From: an uncultured Alphaproteobacteria bacterium
GTDB taxonomy: Bacteria > Pseudomonadota > Alphaproteobacteria > CAAHEQ01 > UBA3637
Direction of reading: 5' to 3'
DNA length: 64,000 nucleotides
Assembly: GCA_944392785.1 (NCBI GenBank)
Contig: CALXXW010000023.1
Span: 1-64,000 of the forward strand
Notes under the pieces: model-generated
What the model was told of the DNA's origin: nothing
Databases searched by the model: none
Seen by the model: only the letters and a program-made list of their open reading frames with translations
Program-made: the position numbers and the translations under genes
Shown here: in pieces, positions 42,236-51,300 of the stretch
Position numbering within the stretch: the stretch's first letter is position 1
How the letters are laid out: every line of letters begins with the position of its first letter

Positions 42236-43987
42236 TTACCTCTTTTTTTTCTTTTTATACTCTTGTGAAGCCTCTATCGCACGTGTGATATAGGTTGGTT
42301 GCTTACCGATTTCTTGCGGTGCAACGCCCAAATACGGTGCAATTTGGGTAATAATTTCTCTTCCGACCGGTTTAGCATTCCAACCGGCGGTATTGAAATA
42401 CCAATTTTCTTTTAACCGTTTGGGATTTTCCAATGTCACCAACACCGCATATCGAGGCGCCGCCATGGGGAAAACTCCCACAAAGCTTGTTCGCAACATT
42501 CCCTGCACATATTTGCCGTCTTGAATCAAATTGGCCGAACCTGTTTTTCCACCGACCGCATAAACGGACATCATATCCGTCGGTTTGATATCCCAGTTAA
42601 TAACGGCCCACATCATATGGCGCATTATGTCAGATGTTTTGGGCGACAGCACCAAACGTTCCGGCTCATGTTGATTGCCGTTTTTAATGAATGTCGGCAC
42701 ACGGTAATATCCCCCATTGACCAAAGCGGCCACAGCGGCAATCAAGTGAAGAGGTGATACGGAAATACCATATCCGAAAGCTACATTGGCCAATGTAATA
42801 TCCGCCCATTTTTCTCCGGTTGGGTATTGCGGCATGGCACGCTCCGGCAACTGAATGGGCAAACGATCAAAAAATCCCAATTGCTGCATAAAATCTCGCT
42901 GTTTTTGAAATCCGATTTCTTTCGCGATTTTAACCGAACCGATATTGGAAGAATGGATTAAAATTTCCGGTACGGTCAAAGAACGATTCTGACCTTGATA
43001 ATCCGTGATAACTTTGCGACCGATTTTGACGTTTTCCGAAGCATCAAATAAATCCGTCGGCCGAATAACGCCCGACTCTAATCCCAAAGCCGTATTAAAC
43101 AGCTTAAACACGGAACCAAATTCATAAATACCCGCGGTAGCCTTATTAAATCGCACAGACAAATCTTCGCCGGCCGGCAAATTCGGATTATAGTCAGGTA
43201 AAGATACCAGTGCCAACACTTCCGCATTTCGAACATCCATCACAATACCAAGTCCACCTGTTGCCTGATGCTTGGTCATTCCTTTTTCCAGCGCCCGACG
43301 AACCGTTTCCTGAACCGACATATCCAAAGATAATTGCAGCTCTGTTTCCGACAGTTCTTTTTCATAGGATTTTTCCAATCCCGCAATACCCCTATTATCG
43401 ATATCAACCCCGCCCAAAATATGCGAAAACAAATGACTATGGGGATACACGCGTTTTTCACCCTGTGTTTCATTCAAGAAATAATAACCCAACCAGTTAA
43501 TATCTTGACGCTCCTTAGGTGTTAAATTCCGCTTGATATAGCGGAAGGATGCATCATCTGTTAATTTTTCCAGAACCTCTTGATAGGATACATCCGGCAA
43601 GACGGCACTCAAACGTTTTGCTACCTCTTCCGGATTTTTAACCAACCGCGGATTAACGGACAAATCGACGGTGGGCAGACTGGTTGCCAGCACAAAACCA
43701 TTTCGATCAACGATATTTTGCCGCCTCAAGTCAATATCCGTTTTCAACGTAGAGGGCGCAAAAGTTCGCCCTTGATAATTCATAACCGTCAAATAAAACA
43801 ATCGTCCCAGAATGATAAAGAATAACACACCGAGGACACACATAATGAACGAGATTCGACCCCGCGCCGTCATTAAGACACTGCGTGTTGCCTCATCCAA
43901 ATAGCGATAGCGGTCGACTTGTATCCGCTTAATTTCTACAAACGGATAATAGAAAGCTTCTTTCCTTTTACGACGAAACAAACTCAC
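42236..43987 (-). CDS. ftsI: Septal transpeptidase FtsI (PBP3)
   Basis: 583 residues. Short cytoplasmic part, one membrane helix (about residues 45-70), a pedestal domain and a class B transpeptidase domain. SVFK (in YEFGSVFKLFN, catalytic Ser), HSSN and KTG (GGKTGSANLI) are the three active-site motifs. The residue before Gly-Ser is Phe (EFGS) rather than the more common Pro. Partner of FtsW. A Lys/Arg-rich C-terminus. Four-base overlap with ftsL. Confidence 0.96.
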   Translation of the reverse strand: MSLFRRKRKEAFYYPFVEIKRIQVDRYRYLDEATRSVLMTARGRISFIMCVLGVLFFIILGRLFYLTVMNYQGRTFAPSTLKTDIDLRRQNIVDRNGFVLATSLPTVDLSVNPRLVKNPEEVAKRLSAVLPDVSYQEVLEKLTDDASFRYIKRNLTPKERQDINWLGYYFLNETQGEKRVYPHSHLFSHILGGVDIDNRGIAGLEKSYEKELSETELQLSLDMSVQETVRRALEKGMTKHQATGGLGIVMDVRNAEVLALVSLPDYNPNLPAGEDLSVRFNKATAGIYEFGSVFKLFNTALGLESGVIRPTDLFDASENVKIGRKVITDYQGQNRSLTVPEILIHSSNIGSVKIAKEIGFQKQRDFMQQLGFFDRLPIQLPERAMPQYPTGEKWADITLANVAFGYGISVSPLHLIAAVAALVNGGYYRVPTFIKNGNQHEPERLVLSPKTSDIMRHMMWAVINWDIKPTDMMSVYAVGGKTGSANLIQDGKYVQGMLRTSFVGVFPMAAPRYAVLVTLENPKRLKENWYFNTAGWNAKPVGREIITQIAPYLGVAPQEIGKQPTYITRAIEASQEYKKKKKR

Positions 43988-44313
43988 GGTTGTTCTTCCT
44001 CCAAAAGCGCGGGTCGCACAGCCGGCAAAGGCGCCGAACGATACGGCAAATCCGTCAAGTTAATCACTTGTTTTGGGTCAACCGTTTGCCAGGGAGTTTG
44101 TGCTTCAACCAGCAAACGCAGCCTTTCCGGGTCATTCAATAAAGCCCAATCAGCTTTTAACATATGAATTTCCCGTTTATCACTTAAAATCTGACGATGA
44201 AGTTGAGCCAAAGCCGCCTCTTCATCAATCACACGATACTTTAATACAAACAATGCCGCACCGGCCGATACCGCCATAAAAACGCACATGATATTCATCA
44301 ACCAGCGCTTCAT
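43984..44313 (-). CDS. ftsL: Cell division protein FtsL
   Basis: 109 residues. Short N-terminus, one membrane helix (LMNIMCVFMAVSAGAALFVLKY), then a leucine-zipper-like coiled coil (DEEAALAQLHRQILSDKREIHMLKADWALLND) and a Pro-rich C-terminal tail. Position between rsmH and ftsI and the architecture identify it. It overlaps both neighbours by four bases. Confidence 0.9.
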   Translation of the reverse strand: MKRWLMNIMCVFMAVSAGAALFVLKYRVIDEEAALAQLHRQILSDKREIHMLKADWALLNDPERLRLLVEAQTPWQTVDPKQVINLTDLPYRSAPLPAVRPALLEEEQP

Positions 44314-45242
44314 GACATAGCCTCCTGTCGCCGGCGAGCTGCGCGTAATTTAGCCGAATGTGCTCGTGGATTACAAGCCAATTCTTCTTCCCCGGCCACG
44401 ATCGGTTTTTTGGTAAGAACCTCAAACAAGATAGGTTCCGCCGTCATTTCCGTCATGGCATGTCGATTATTATGAGGACGCAAAGCCGAATGGTGGATCA
44501 AGAAATTTTTAACCAACCGATCTTCCAATGAGTGGAAAGAAACAACCACCAAACGTCCTGATGGCTTTAACAAATCAATGCTGGCTGTCAGAGCCCGTTC
44601 CAGTTCACCCAACTCATCATTCACAAAAATTCTCAATGCCTGAAATGAGCGCATTGCACTGTCCGAACCATCTTTCGGCCGAGGCATCACACGATGAATA
44701 ATATCTGCCAGCTGAACCGTCGTTGTAATGGGAGCCTTTTGACGTGCCTGCACCACCGCAGCAGCAATGCGATACGAGGCTTTTTCCTCACCATAGCGGA
44801 ATAAAATATGGGCGATTTCTTGTTCGGGAAAACCGTTCACGACCTCTTGTGCCGAGATACCTCTTTGAGCCATTCTCATATCCAAAGGGCCCTCTGATCG
44901 AAAAGAAAATCCTCGCTCCGGTTGATCAATCTGCATAGAGGAAACTCCCAAATCCAACACTATACCATCCACTTGATTATGGACATGTTGTGCCATATTT
45001 CCGAAACAATCGTGTATAAAGGTAAAGCGGCCGTTAAAATCCGTCATCATCTGATGCGCCGTCCCCAACGTGTTGGGATCACGATCAAATCCGATGACGT
45101 GCACTCCTGGATTCGCGTTCAACATGGCGCGCGTATAGCCACCGGCACCGAAAGTACCATCAATAAACAGACCGCCGGAACGGCAGTCTAAATATCCCAA
45201 AACCTCTTTGAGCAAAACCGGAATGTGCGGTTCTTGCGTCAT
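44310..45242 (-). CDS. rsmH: 16S rRNA (cytosine-1402-N4)-methyltransferase RsmH
   Basis: 310 residues, first gene of the dcw operon. HIPVLLKEVLGYL, DGTFGAGGYTRAML (SAM site), DLGVSSMQIDQPERGFSF and the C-terminal HSLEDRLVKNF are diagnostic. Normally preceded by mraZ; no mraZ is found upstream. SD AAAGGG. Transcribed from a near-consensus promoter. Confidence 0.97.
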   Translation of the reverse strand: MTQEPHIPVLLKEVLGYLDCRSGGLFIDGTFGAGGYTRAMLNANPGVHVIGFDRDPNTLGTAHQMMTDFNGRFTFIHDCFGNMAQHVHNQVDGIVLDLGVSSMQIDQPERGFSFRSEGPLDMRMAQRGISAQEVVNGFPEQEIAHILFRYGEEKASYRIAAAVVQARQKAPITTTVQLADIIHRVMPRPKDGSDSAMRSFQALRIFVNDELGELERALTASIDLLKPSGRLVVVSFHSLEDRLVKNFLIHHSALRPHNNRHAMTEMTAEPILFEVLTKKPIVAGEEELACNPRAHSAKLRAARRRQEAMS

Positions 45243-45272
45243 CTTGTCTACCCTTTCTTATCCCTTTTGCTC

Positions 45273-45301
45273 AGTATACGCAAAAACGCCCTTTGTTTCA
45301 A
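45273..45301 (-). promoter_or_regulatory. Promoter of the division/cell-wall operon
   Basis: On minus TTGAAA, 17 bp, TATACT, about 30 bases before the rsmH ATG. It is the only good promoter found for the fourteen genes from rsmH to rsmB. Confidence 0.75.
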
Positions 45302-45533
45302 TCTTTTTTTACATAAAAAAACATGTTGTTATTCCTCATAAAGCAAATGTTCTCAAACCAGAAAAACAGAATGTTTATTTAACCGAAGCTTAAGACGGAT
45401 AAAGGGAGATTTTTTCGACTTAAGTAAGCACAATATATGTTCATTTAATATATTGATATTAAAAATAATTTTTATTTTTTGTCAGCCATCTTGAAAAAAA
45501 CAAAACAAATCATGAACCTTTTATCCGGCCGTT
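45302..45533. other. AT-rich intergenic stretch, no gene seen
   Basis: Between the dcw promoter and a small possible reading frame, this stretch is AT-rich with A/T runs. No tRNA, rRNA, SRP, RNase P or tmRNA signature was recognised on either strand. Confidence 0.5.
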
Positions 45534-45647
45534 ATGTCAGGACGATTTGACGATCTGCCGCCATCTGATGTTTATTTCAAGGAGTTGCAAAAAAAGGGAT
45601 ACGAAAATCCGTCACAAGGTGACTCACTGATTTTTCGTAATCCCTGA
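45534..45647 (+). CDS. Possible small protein of 37 residues
   Basis: ATG at 45534 to TGA at 45647 encodes MSGRFDDLPPSDVYFKELQK and 17 further residues ending SLIFRNP. Composition looks protein-like, but there is no Shine-Dalgarno and the frame lies over a long hairpin that serves as the ndk terminator on the other strand. Could be a gene remnant, a real small protein, or chance. Confidence 0.25.
   Translation: MSGRFDDLPPSDVYFKELQKKGYENPSQGDSLIFRNP
45589..45644 (-). terminator. Terminator of ndk (long hairpin)
   Basis: On minus GGGATTACGAAAAATC pairs with GATTTTCGTATCCC around an inner GTCAC/GTGAC stem and is followed by TTTTTTTGC. The arms are nearly perfect, about 14 bp. A second small hairpin GACAAC/GTTGTC sits right after the ndk stop. 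Confidence 0.85.
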
Positions 45648-45720
45648 TAGTTGTAGCATCCCCCGTCGCCGTCAAGTGTCGAAAGGGCTTATCTCTGAGA
45701 CAACTGCCGTTGTCTAAGCA

Positions 45721-46143
45721 TTACCCGACGATTTCATTCTCTCCGAACCAAAAAGCTATTTCACGAGCCGCACTGACCTCAGAGTCAGAACCATGCACAC
45801 TGTTGCACGGCAGCTCTTGTCCAAACTCCGCCCGGATCGTCCCGGGGGCTGCATTTGCCGGATTTGTTGCTCCCATCAGTTCACGATAAGCCGCAATCGC
45901 ATTTTCTCCTTCCAAGACCTGCACGACAATGGGGGCACAAGTCATCGAATCGACCAAGCCTTCAAAGAAAGGCTTTCCGACATGTTCCGCATAAAACCGT
46001 GCGGCCTGTTCTCGGGTCATTTTTACCCGTTTTTGAGCGATAATCCGCAAACCGGCGGCTTCAATTTTAGCATTAATCGCCCCCGTTAACTGACGTTGTG
46101 TTGCATCCGGTTTAATCATTGAAAAGGTTCTTTGTATAGCCAT
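45721..46143 (-). CDS. ndk: Nucleoside diphosphate kinase
   Basis: 140 residues, standard length. Transfers the gamma phosphate between NTPs and NDPs. [32 protein letters not shown] and the active-site NSVHGSDS (catalytic His) are intact. Own promoter and a long terminator hairpin. Confidence 0.98.
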   Translation of the reverse strand: MAIQRTFSMIKPDATQRQLTGAINAKIEAAGLRIIAQKRVKMTREQAARFYAEHVGKPFFEGLVDSMTCAPIVVQVLEGENAIAAYRELMGATNPANAAPGTIRAEFGQELPCNSVHGSDSEVSAAREIAFWFGENEIVG

Positions 46144-46183
46144 AAATTTAACTCCTTATTTTTGATTCGACATCCCTTTAAAC

Positions 46184-46214
46184 AAAAAAAACGAGAGGCA
46201 TCGTATCATGCCCC
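46184..46214 (-). terminator. Possible terminator of rph-rdgB
   Basis: On minus a GGGGCAT/ATGCCTC stem with a six-base loop, then TCG and eight T. It overlaps the predicted ndk promoter. Confidence 0.45.
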
Positions 46215-46228
46215 CTGTTGAAAGTCAA
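46200..46228 (-). promoter_or_regulatory. Predicted ndk promoter
   Basis: On minus TTGACT, 17 bp, TACGAT, overlapping the end of rdgB. Confidence 0.5.
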
Positions 46229-46806
46229 TTCTTTTCCAAGAAAGCAACGAATGCTGCCAAAGCTCTGCCGCGATGAGACAAACGATGTTTAACATCCGAC
46301 GGTAAAACACCGAATGTATGTTCATATCCCTGCGGACGAAAAATCGGATCATACCCAAAAGCCCCTAAGCCTTCCGGTTGAGAAACAATTTCCCCCTCAA
46401 CCGTTCCGTTAAACACAAACGAATCGCCCTTTTCATTGACAAAAGCCAAACAGCATCGAAAATACGCACTTCTGTCCGCCTGACCTTTCAAAGAGGACTC
46501 AATAACATCAAAAACGGTAGGATATCCGCCATTTTTTGCTGCGAATCGTGCCGAAAAAAGCCCCGGCGCATCATTCAACGCCCGAATACACAAGCCGGAA
46601 TCATCGGCCAGTGTCGCCAAACCCGTTTGTTGAAAACCAAACCGAGCCTTCAACAGAGCATTTTCCTCAAAAGTCTGACCGACTTCTTCGACGTCAGCCA
46701 AGCCACACTCTTCGGCACCGACGACTTCAATCGCCAACGGTTTCAATATCTCTTGTACTTCCTGTAGCTTGTGGTGATTATGTGTTGCCAGCAATAAACG
46801 TTTCAT
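46225..46806 (-). CDS. rdgB: XTP/dITP diphosphatase (RdgB/HAM1)
   Basis: 193 residues from the ATG at 46806; a GTG three bases earlier is possible because AGGAG lies six bases before it. Hydrolyses non-canonical purine triphosphates. LLLATHNHHKLQEVQEIL, LADDSGLCIRALNDAPGLFSARFA, FGYDPIFRPQGY and LSHRGRALAAF are diagnostic. Begins four bases after the rph stop, one operon. Confidence 0.96.
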   Translation of the reverse strand: MKRLLLATHNHHKLQEVQEILKPLAIEVVGAEECGLADVEEVGQTFEENALLKARFGFQQTGLATLADDSGLCIRALNDAPGLFSARFAAKNGGYPTVFDVIESSLKGQADRSAYFRCCLAFVNEKGDSFVFNGTVEGEIVSQPEGLGAFGYDPIFRPQGYEHTFGVLPSDVKHRLSHRGRALAAFVAFLEKN

Positions 46807-46810
46807 CACA

Positions 46811-47527
46811 TCAAACTCCTAAAACCGATTTTTGTTGTTGGATCAACGCAGAAATACCTTTTTCTGCTAGGGACATCAACTGTTCCAGTTCTGCCTTTGT
46901 AAAAGGTTCATGTTCCGCCGTTCCCTGAATTTCAATCAAGCGCCCATTTCCCGTCATGACAAAATTCGCATCTGTGCCGGCATGGGAATCTTCCACATAA
47001 TCTAAATCTAGAACCGGACACCCTTGCACCACACCGGCCGAGACAGCGGCGACAAAATCCGTTAGAGGAAGAGAGGGCAATTTCCCCTGGTGTACCAACT
47101 GTTGTAAGGCCAGATAAAGAGCAACAAACCCACCCGTCACGGAAGCCGTTCTTGTTCCCCCATCCGCTTGCAAGACATCACAATCAATTTTAATCGTGAT
47201 ACCGTCCAGTGCCGTCATATTGACACAGGCGCGTAAAGCTCGACCGATCAACCGTTGTATTTCTTGCGTCCGACCGCTTTGGCCTTTTTTAGCCTCTCGC
47301 TCGACACGTGTTCCCGTTGCACGCGGCAACATGCCGTATTCTGCCGTAATCCAGCCCTGTCCGCTGTTTTTAAGCCAAGCCGGGACCTTTTCTTCGACAC
47401 TGGCCGTACACATAACGCGCGTACCGCCGCAAGTGATTAAACACGACCCCTCGGCATACTTGTTGACATTCACCTCAATCGATACTGGCCGCAATTCATC
47501 TGCGGCACGCCCAGACGGTCTTGTCAT
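46811..47527 (-). CDS. rph: Ribonuclease PH
   Basis: 238 residues. Phosphorolytic 3' exonuclease that trims tRNA 3' ends. [58 protein letters not shown] and [22 protein letters not shown] are intact catalytic regions. Paired with rdgB and divergent from grpE. Confidence 0.97.
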   Translation of the reverse strand: MTRPSGRAADELRPVSIEVNVNKYAEGSCLITCGGTRVMCTASVEEKVPAWLKNSGQGWITAEYGMLPRATGTRVEREAKKGQSGRTQEIQRLIGRALRACVNMTALDGITIKIDCDVLQADGGTRTASVTGGFVALYLALQQLVHQGKLPSLPLTDFVAAVSAGVVQGCPVLDLDYVEDSHAGTDANFVMTGNGRLIEIQGTAEHEPFTKAELEQLMSLAEKGISALIQQQKSVLGV

Positions 47528-47560
47528 CTATCCTCCTTAAAACAACTTGTCAATGGCGCC

Positions 47561-47589
47561 ATGTTAGCACTTTTGAACGCGAAATGCAA
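47561..47589 (-). promoter_or_regulatory. Predicted rph promoter
   Basis: On minus TTGCAT, 17 bp, TAACAT, about 25 bases before the rph start region. Confidence 0.5.
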
Positions 47590-47613
47590 GAAGAATAAAA
47601 TTGATACACCCCT

Positions 47614-47640
47614 CTTGATTTTCAAGACAAAACCCTCTAT
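47614..47640 (+). promoter_or_regulatory. Possible sigma32-like grpE promoter
   Basis: CTTGATT, 12 bp, CCCTCTAT resembles the heat-shock form CTTGAAA-N-CCCCATNT. A 5-bp inverted repeat CTTGA/TCAAG spans the -35. Weak evidence; supported by grpE being a heat-shock gene. Confidence 0.35.
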
Positions 47641-47677
47641 CTATATACTATCATATGCAAGCGGAAGGATCAAAACT

Positions 47678-48280
47678 ATGACAAAAGTGCACAAAGAAGC
47701 AAAAGACATCAAAGAGCAAAAGGAAATAAAAGACAACAAACAAACCGCCACCTCCTCCGAAACGGTTGCTGCGTCGACAAAGCCGGGTTCGGAGGCTGCG
47801 GAAAAAACCGACAAACCGGCCGAGGATGCCGCTCATTGGAAAGATGTAGCCATGCGGGCTGCTGCCGAAGCTGAAAACATTCGAAAACGTGCTAAAATTG
47901 ATGTTGAAAAAGCGCATCTGTATGCCAACAACGCTTTTGCAAAAGATTTGTTGCCGGTTGTAGATTGTCTTGAAAGCGCCATTCAATGCGCGGCGGATGA
48001 GCTGAAAAAAAATCCGGAAACGACCGAACATGATTTTGTTAAAAATCTGGAAAAAGGCGTCGAAATGACCCACAAACAATTGATGAGCGCCTTAGAAAAA
48101 CAAGGTATCAAAAAAATCGAATCTCTCGGTCGTGTCTTTGACCCCAATTTACACAAGGTGATACAAGAGGTGGAAGATGAAACGCATGAGGCGGGAACCA
48201 TTCTTCAAGAGCTTCAAACCGGCTATACCATCGGTTCAGACCGCGTCCTGCGCGAGGCTATGGTCATTGTTGCCAAATAA
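47678..48280 (+). CDS. grpE: GrpE nucleotide exchange factor
   Basis: 200 residues from the ATG at 47678 (SD GGAAGG); a longer upstream reading includes AT-rich leader. Nucleotide exchange factor for DnaK. An unusually Lys/Glu/Thr-rich N-terminus, long helix (WKDVAMRAAAEAENIRKRAKIDVEKA), LLPVVDCLESAI and the C-terminal beta-wing FDPNLHKVIQEVE...GTILQELQTGYTIGSDRVLREAMVIVAK identify the family. The usual hrcA is not upstream. Confidence 0.95.
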   Translation: MTKVHKEAKDIKEQKEIKDNKQTATSSETVAASTKPGSEAAEKTDKPAEDAAHWKDVAMRAAAEAENIRKRAKIDVEKAHLYANNAFAKDLLPVVDCLESAIQCAADELKKNPETTEHDFVKNLEKGVEMTHKQLMSALEKQGIKKIESLGRVFDPNLHKVIQEVEDETHEAGTILQELQTGYTIGSDRVLREAMVIVAK

Positions 48281-48310
48281 TACTCTCTCTTATAACATGA
48301 GGTCGACACA

Positions 48311-48335
48311 TAAGGGGGTATTTCCCCCTTTTTTA
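48311..48335 (+). terminator. Terminator of grpE
   Basis: AAGGGGG pairs with CCCCCTT around TATTT, followed by TTTT. Confidence 0.9.
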
Positions 48336-48336
48336 C

Positions 48337-48365
48337 TTGCTTTTTGACATAAAATTGTGTACAAT
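48337..48365 (+). promoter_or_regulatory. Predicted dnaE promoter
   Basis: TTGCTT, 17 bp, TACAAT, about 30 bases before the ATG at 48398. Confidence 0.65.
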
Positions 48366-48397
48366 GTCAACTGTTTTTTCTTTAAAAGAGGCCTTTC

Positions 48398-51300
48398 ATG
48401 TTGACACCCGAATTTATTCATCTGCGCGTTCACACAGAGCACTCCCTGCTGGAAGGAGCCATCAAAACCGCCAAATTATGCCACTGGGCCAAAGAGCACA
48501 ATATGCCGGCAATCGGTATCGCGGACTCGGGTAATATCTTTGGAGCCATGCTTCTGGCCAAAGAAGCCGCCCATGAAGGGGTTCAACCGATTTTAGGGTG
48601 TCAGCTGCTGATTAAGACTCCTCATGATACGCCTCATCCTTTTCACGACGACAAACCGACCTATGACAAAGTTGTTATTCTGGTTCAAAACGAAACAGGA
48701 TATCAAAATTTATTGCTTCATTTTTCAGAATACTATATGGGAGCAGATAAGCAAACAACGCCTCATCTAACCCTTTCTGAGCTTTGTACGAGAACCGAGG
48801 GATTGCTGTTATTAACCGGCGGTGTTGAAGGGCCGTTAGGGCGACAATTACTGGCCGGTCATCCGGATATGGCCGAACAAATTTTATCGCAACTGATGGC
48901 CGCCTTTCCCAATCGTTTATATATCGAGTTGCAACGTCATGGTATGCCGGCTGAAGAAGAAACAGAGGAGGCTTTTTTAAATCTTGCCTATCGGCATAAC
49001 ATTCCCTTAGTTGCCACCAATGAAGCTTTTTTTCTCACGCCGGATATGTATGAGGCGCATGACGCTTTGATTTGCATTGCCGAAAAAACGTTTGTCAACG
49101 AAGATAACCGCCGCCGTGTGACACCAGAGCATTACTTAAAGACTGCTGAGGAAATGAAAGAATTGTTCCGAGATATTCCCGAAGCGATTCAGAACACGGT
49201 TGAGATTGCCAAGCGCTGTTTTTTTATGGCGACGAAGAAAAAGCCCGCTTTTCCCAATTATGACTGTCAGGGGAAAACAGAAGATGAAGTTCTGCGTGAC
49301 ATGACAGAAGCCGGTTTTGAAATGCGGATGCGCGGGCGCTCTGAGGAGGAGCGAAAAAAATATCGAGAAAGAATGCTTTACGAATTAGACATCATCAAAC
49401 AGATGGGGTTTCCGGGATATTTTCTCATTGTGGCGGACTTTATTCAATGGTCTAAAAAACACGGAGTTCCGGTCGGTCCTGGGCGAGGTTCGGGGGCAGG
49501 TTCTGTCGTCGCTTGGTGTTTGACGATAACGGATATTGATCCGTTGCGTTTTAATCTTTTGTTTGAGCGCTTTTTAAACCCTGAACGTGTATCCATGCCG
49601 GATTTTGACGTTGATTTTTGTCAAACGAATCGCGCCAAAACGATTGAATATGTGCAAAAGCATTATGGCTTTGATCATGTGGCTCAGATTATTACGTTTG
49701 GGAAGCTCCAAGCCAAGGCCGTTATTCGTGATGTCGGTCGTGTTCTTCAAATTCCCTATCCGGTGGTAGATCGTCTTTCAAAATTGGTACCAAACACGTT
49801 GGGTATCACGTTAAAAGAGGCTTTGGAGCAAGAGCCTGAGTTTGAGAAAGAAGCGGCTGCCGATGAAAACATTCGTCAATTATTGGAAATTGCCTTAAAG
49901 CTTGAGGGACTATATCGTAATTCTTCCACGCACGCGGCGGGTGTTGTGATTGGAAACAAACCGCTGGATCAAATTGTCCCTATTTATAAAGACCCCTCTT
50001 CTGACATGCCCGTCACCCAATATAACATGAAGTTTGTTGAGGATGCCAGTCTGATTAAATTTGACTTTTTGGGATTAAAAACGCTCACAACGATTGCCGA
50101 AACGGTGGCTTTATTAAAAAAACGCGGCATTGAAGTCGATACCAGCAACTTACCGTTAGATGATGAAGAGACCTTTAAGCTGTTAAAAGCAGCCAATTCG
50201 ACGGGTGTGTTTCAGTTAGAATCGACCGGCATGAAAAAAATTCTTCATGACATGCAACCGGATAAAATTGAAGATATTGTCGCGTTGGTTTCCTTGTATC
50301 GACCGGGACCGATGGACAGTATCCCCAGTTATATTGCGCGAAAAAAAGGACTTGAAAAGCCGGACTATATGCATCCGATGCTTGAGCCGATTTTAAAAGA
50401 AACCTATGGCATCATGATTTATCAAGAGCAAGTCATGCAAATTTCTCAGGTTATGGCGGGATATACGCTGGGGGGTGCCGATTTATTACGACGCGCCATG
50501 GGGAAGAAAATAAAAGAGGAAATGGCTCGTCAGCGAGATATCTTTATTGAAGGCGCCCTTAAAAACCATGTTGAACAAGCAACAGCCGAACTGGTCTTTG
50601 ATAAAATGGCTAAATTTGCCGAGTATGGATTTAACAAATCTCATGCGGCGGCTTATGCTTATATTGCTTATCAAACAGCTTATTTAAAGGCTCACTATCC
50701 GGTAGAGTTTATGGCGGCGACCATGACTCTTGATAAATTAAATACAGATAAATTAGAGTTCTTTAAAAATGATTTACACAAGATGGGGTATAAGGTTTTA
50801 CCGCCGGATATCAACAAATCTGACGTTAATTTCACTGTTGAAAACGGAGCCGTTCGATACGCGCTTTCGGCTATCAAGAATGTCGGGGAAGCCGGCATGC
50901 AAACAGTGGTTGCCGAACGAAAAGCGCATGGTCCTTTCAAGTCAATGGAAGATTTCTTGAAACGTGTTGATGTTTCGGCTTTAAACAAACGCTATGTCGA
51001 AAACCTGGCCAAGTCCGGTGCGTTTGAGTGTCTGGATAAAAACAGAGCCAAGCTCTTCCAAAACGTTGAAACCATGGTCGCCTATGCGGCGGATGCCACC
51101 ACCATGCGGCACAGTTCCCAAATGGGCCTATTTGGGAATGACTCAACGGCAACCGCTCTCAAGCTGACGCCGACGCCCGAGTGGGGTCACATTGAAAAAT
51201 TAGAGCATGAAGCCGAAGCTTTGGGTTTTTATCTATCCGCTCATCCCTTGGATAACTATCATGCCGTCTTTGAACGATTGCGCATTACGGCCTCCAATGA

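Noticed and set aside
45243-45720. 6S RNA, tmRNA, SRP or RNase P RNA in the largest gap
   Set aside because: None of their conserved cores was found; the only structure is explained as the ndk terminator.
47561-47589. CIRCE element
   Set aside because: Only one half (TTAGCACT) is present; the matching GAGTGCTAA half is absent.
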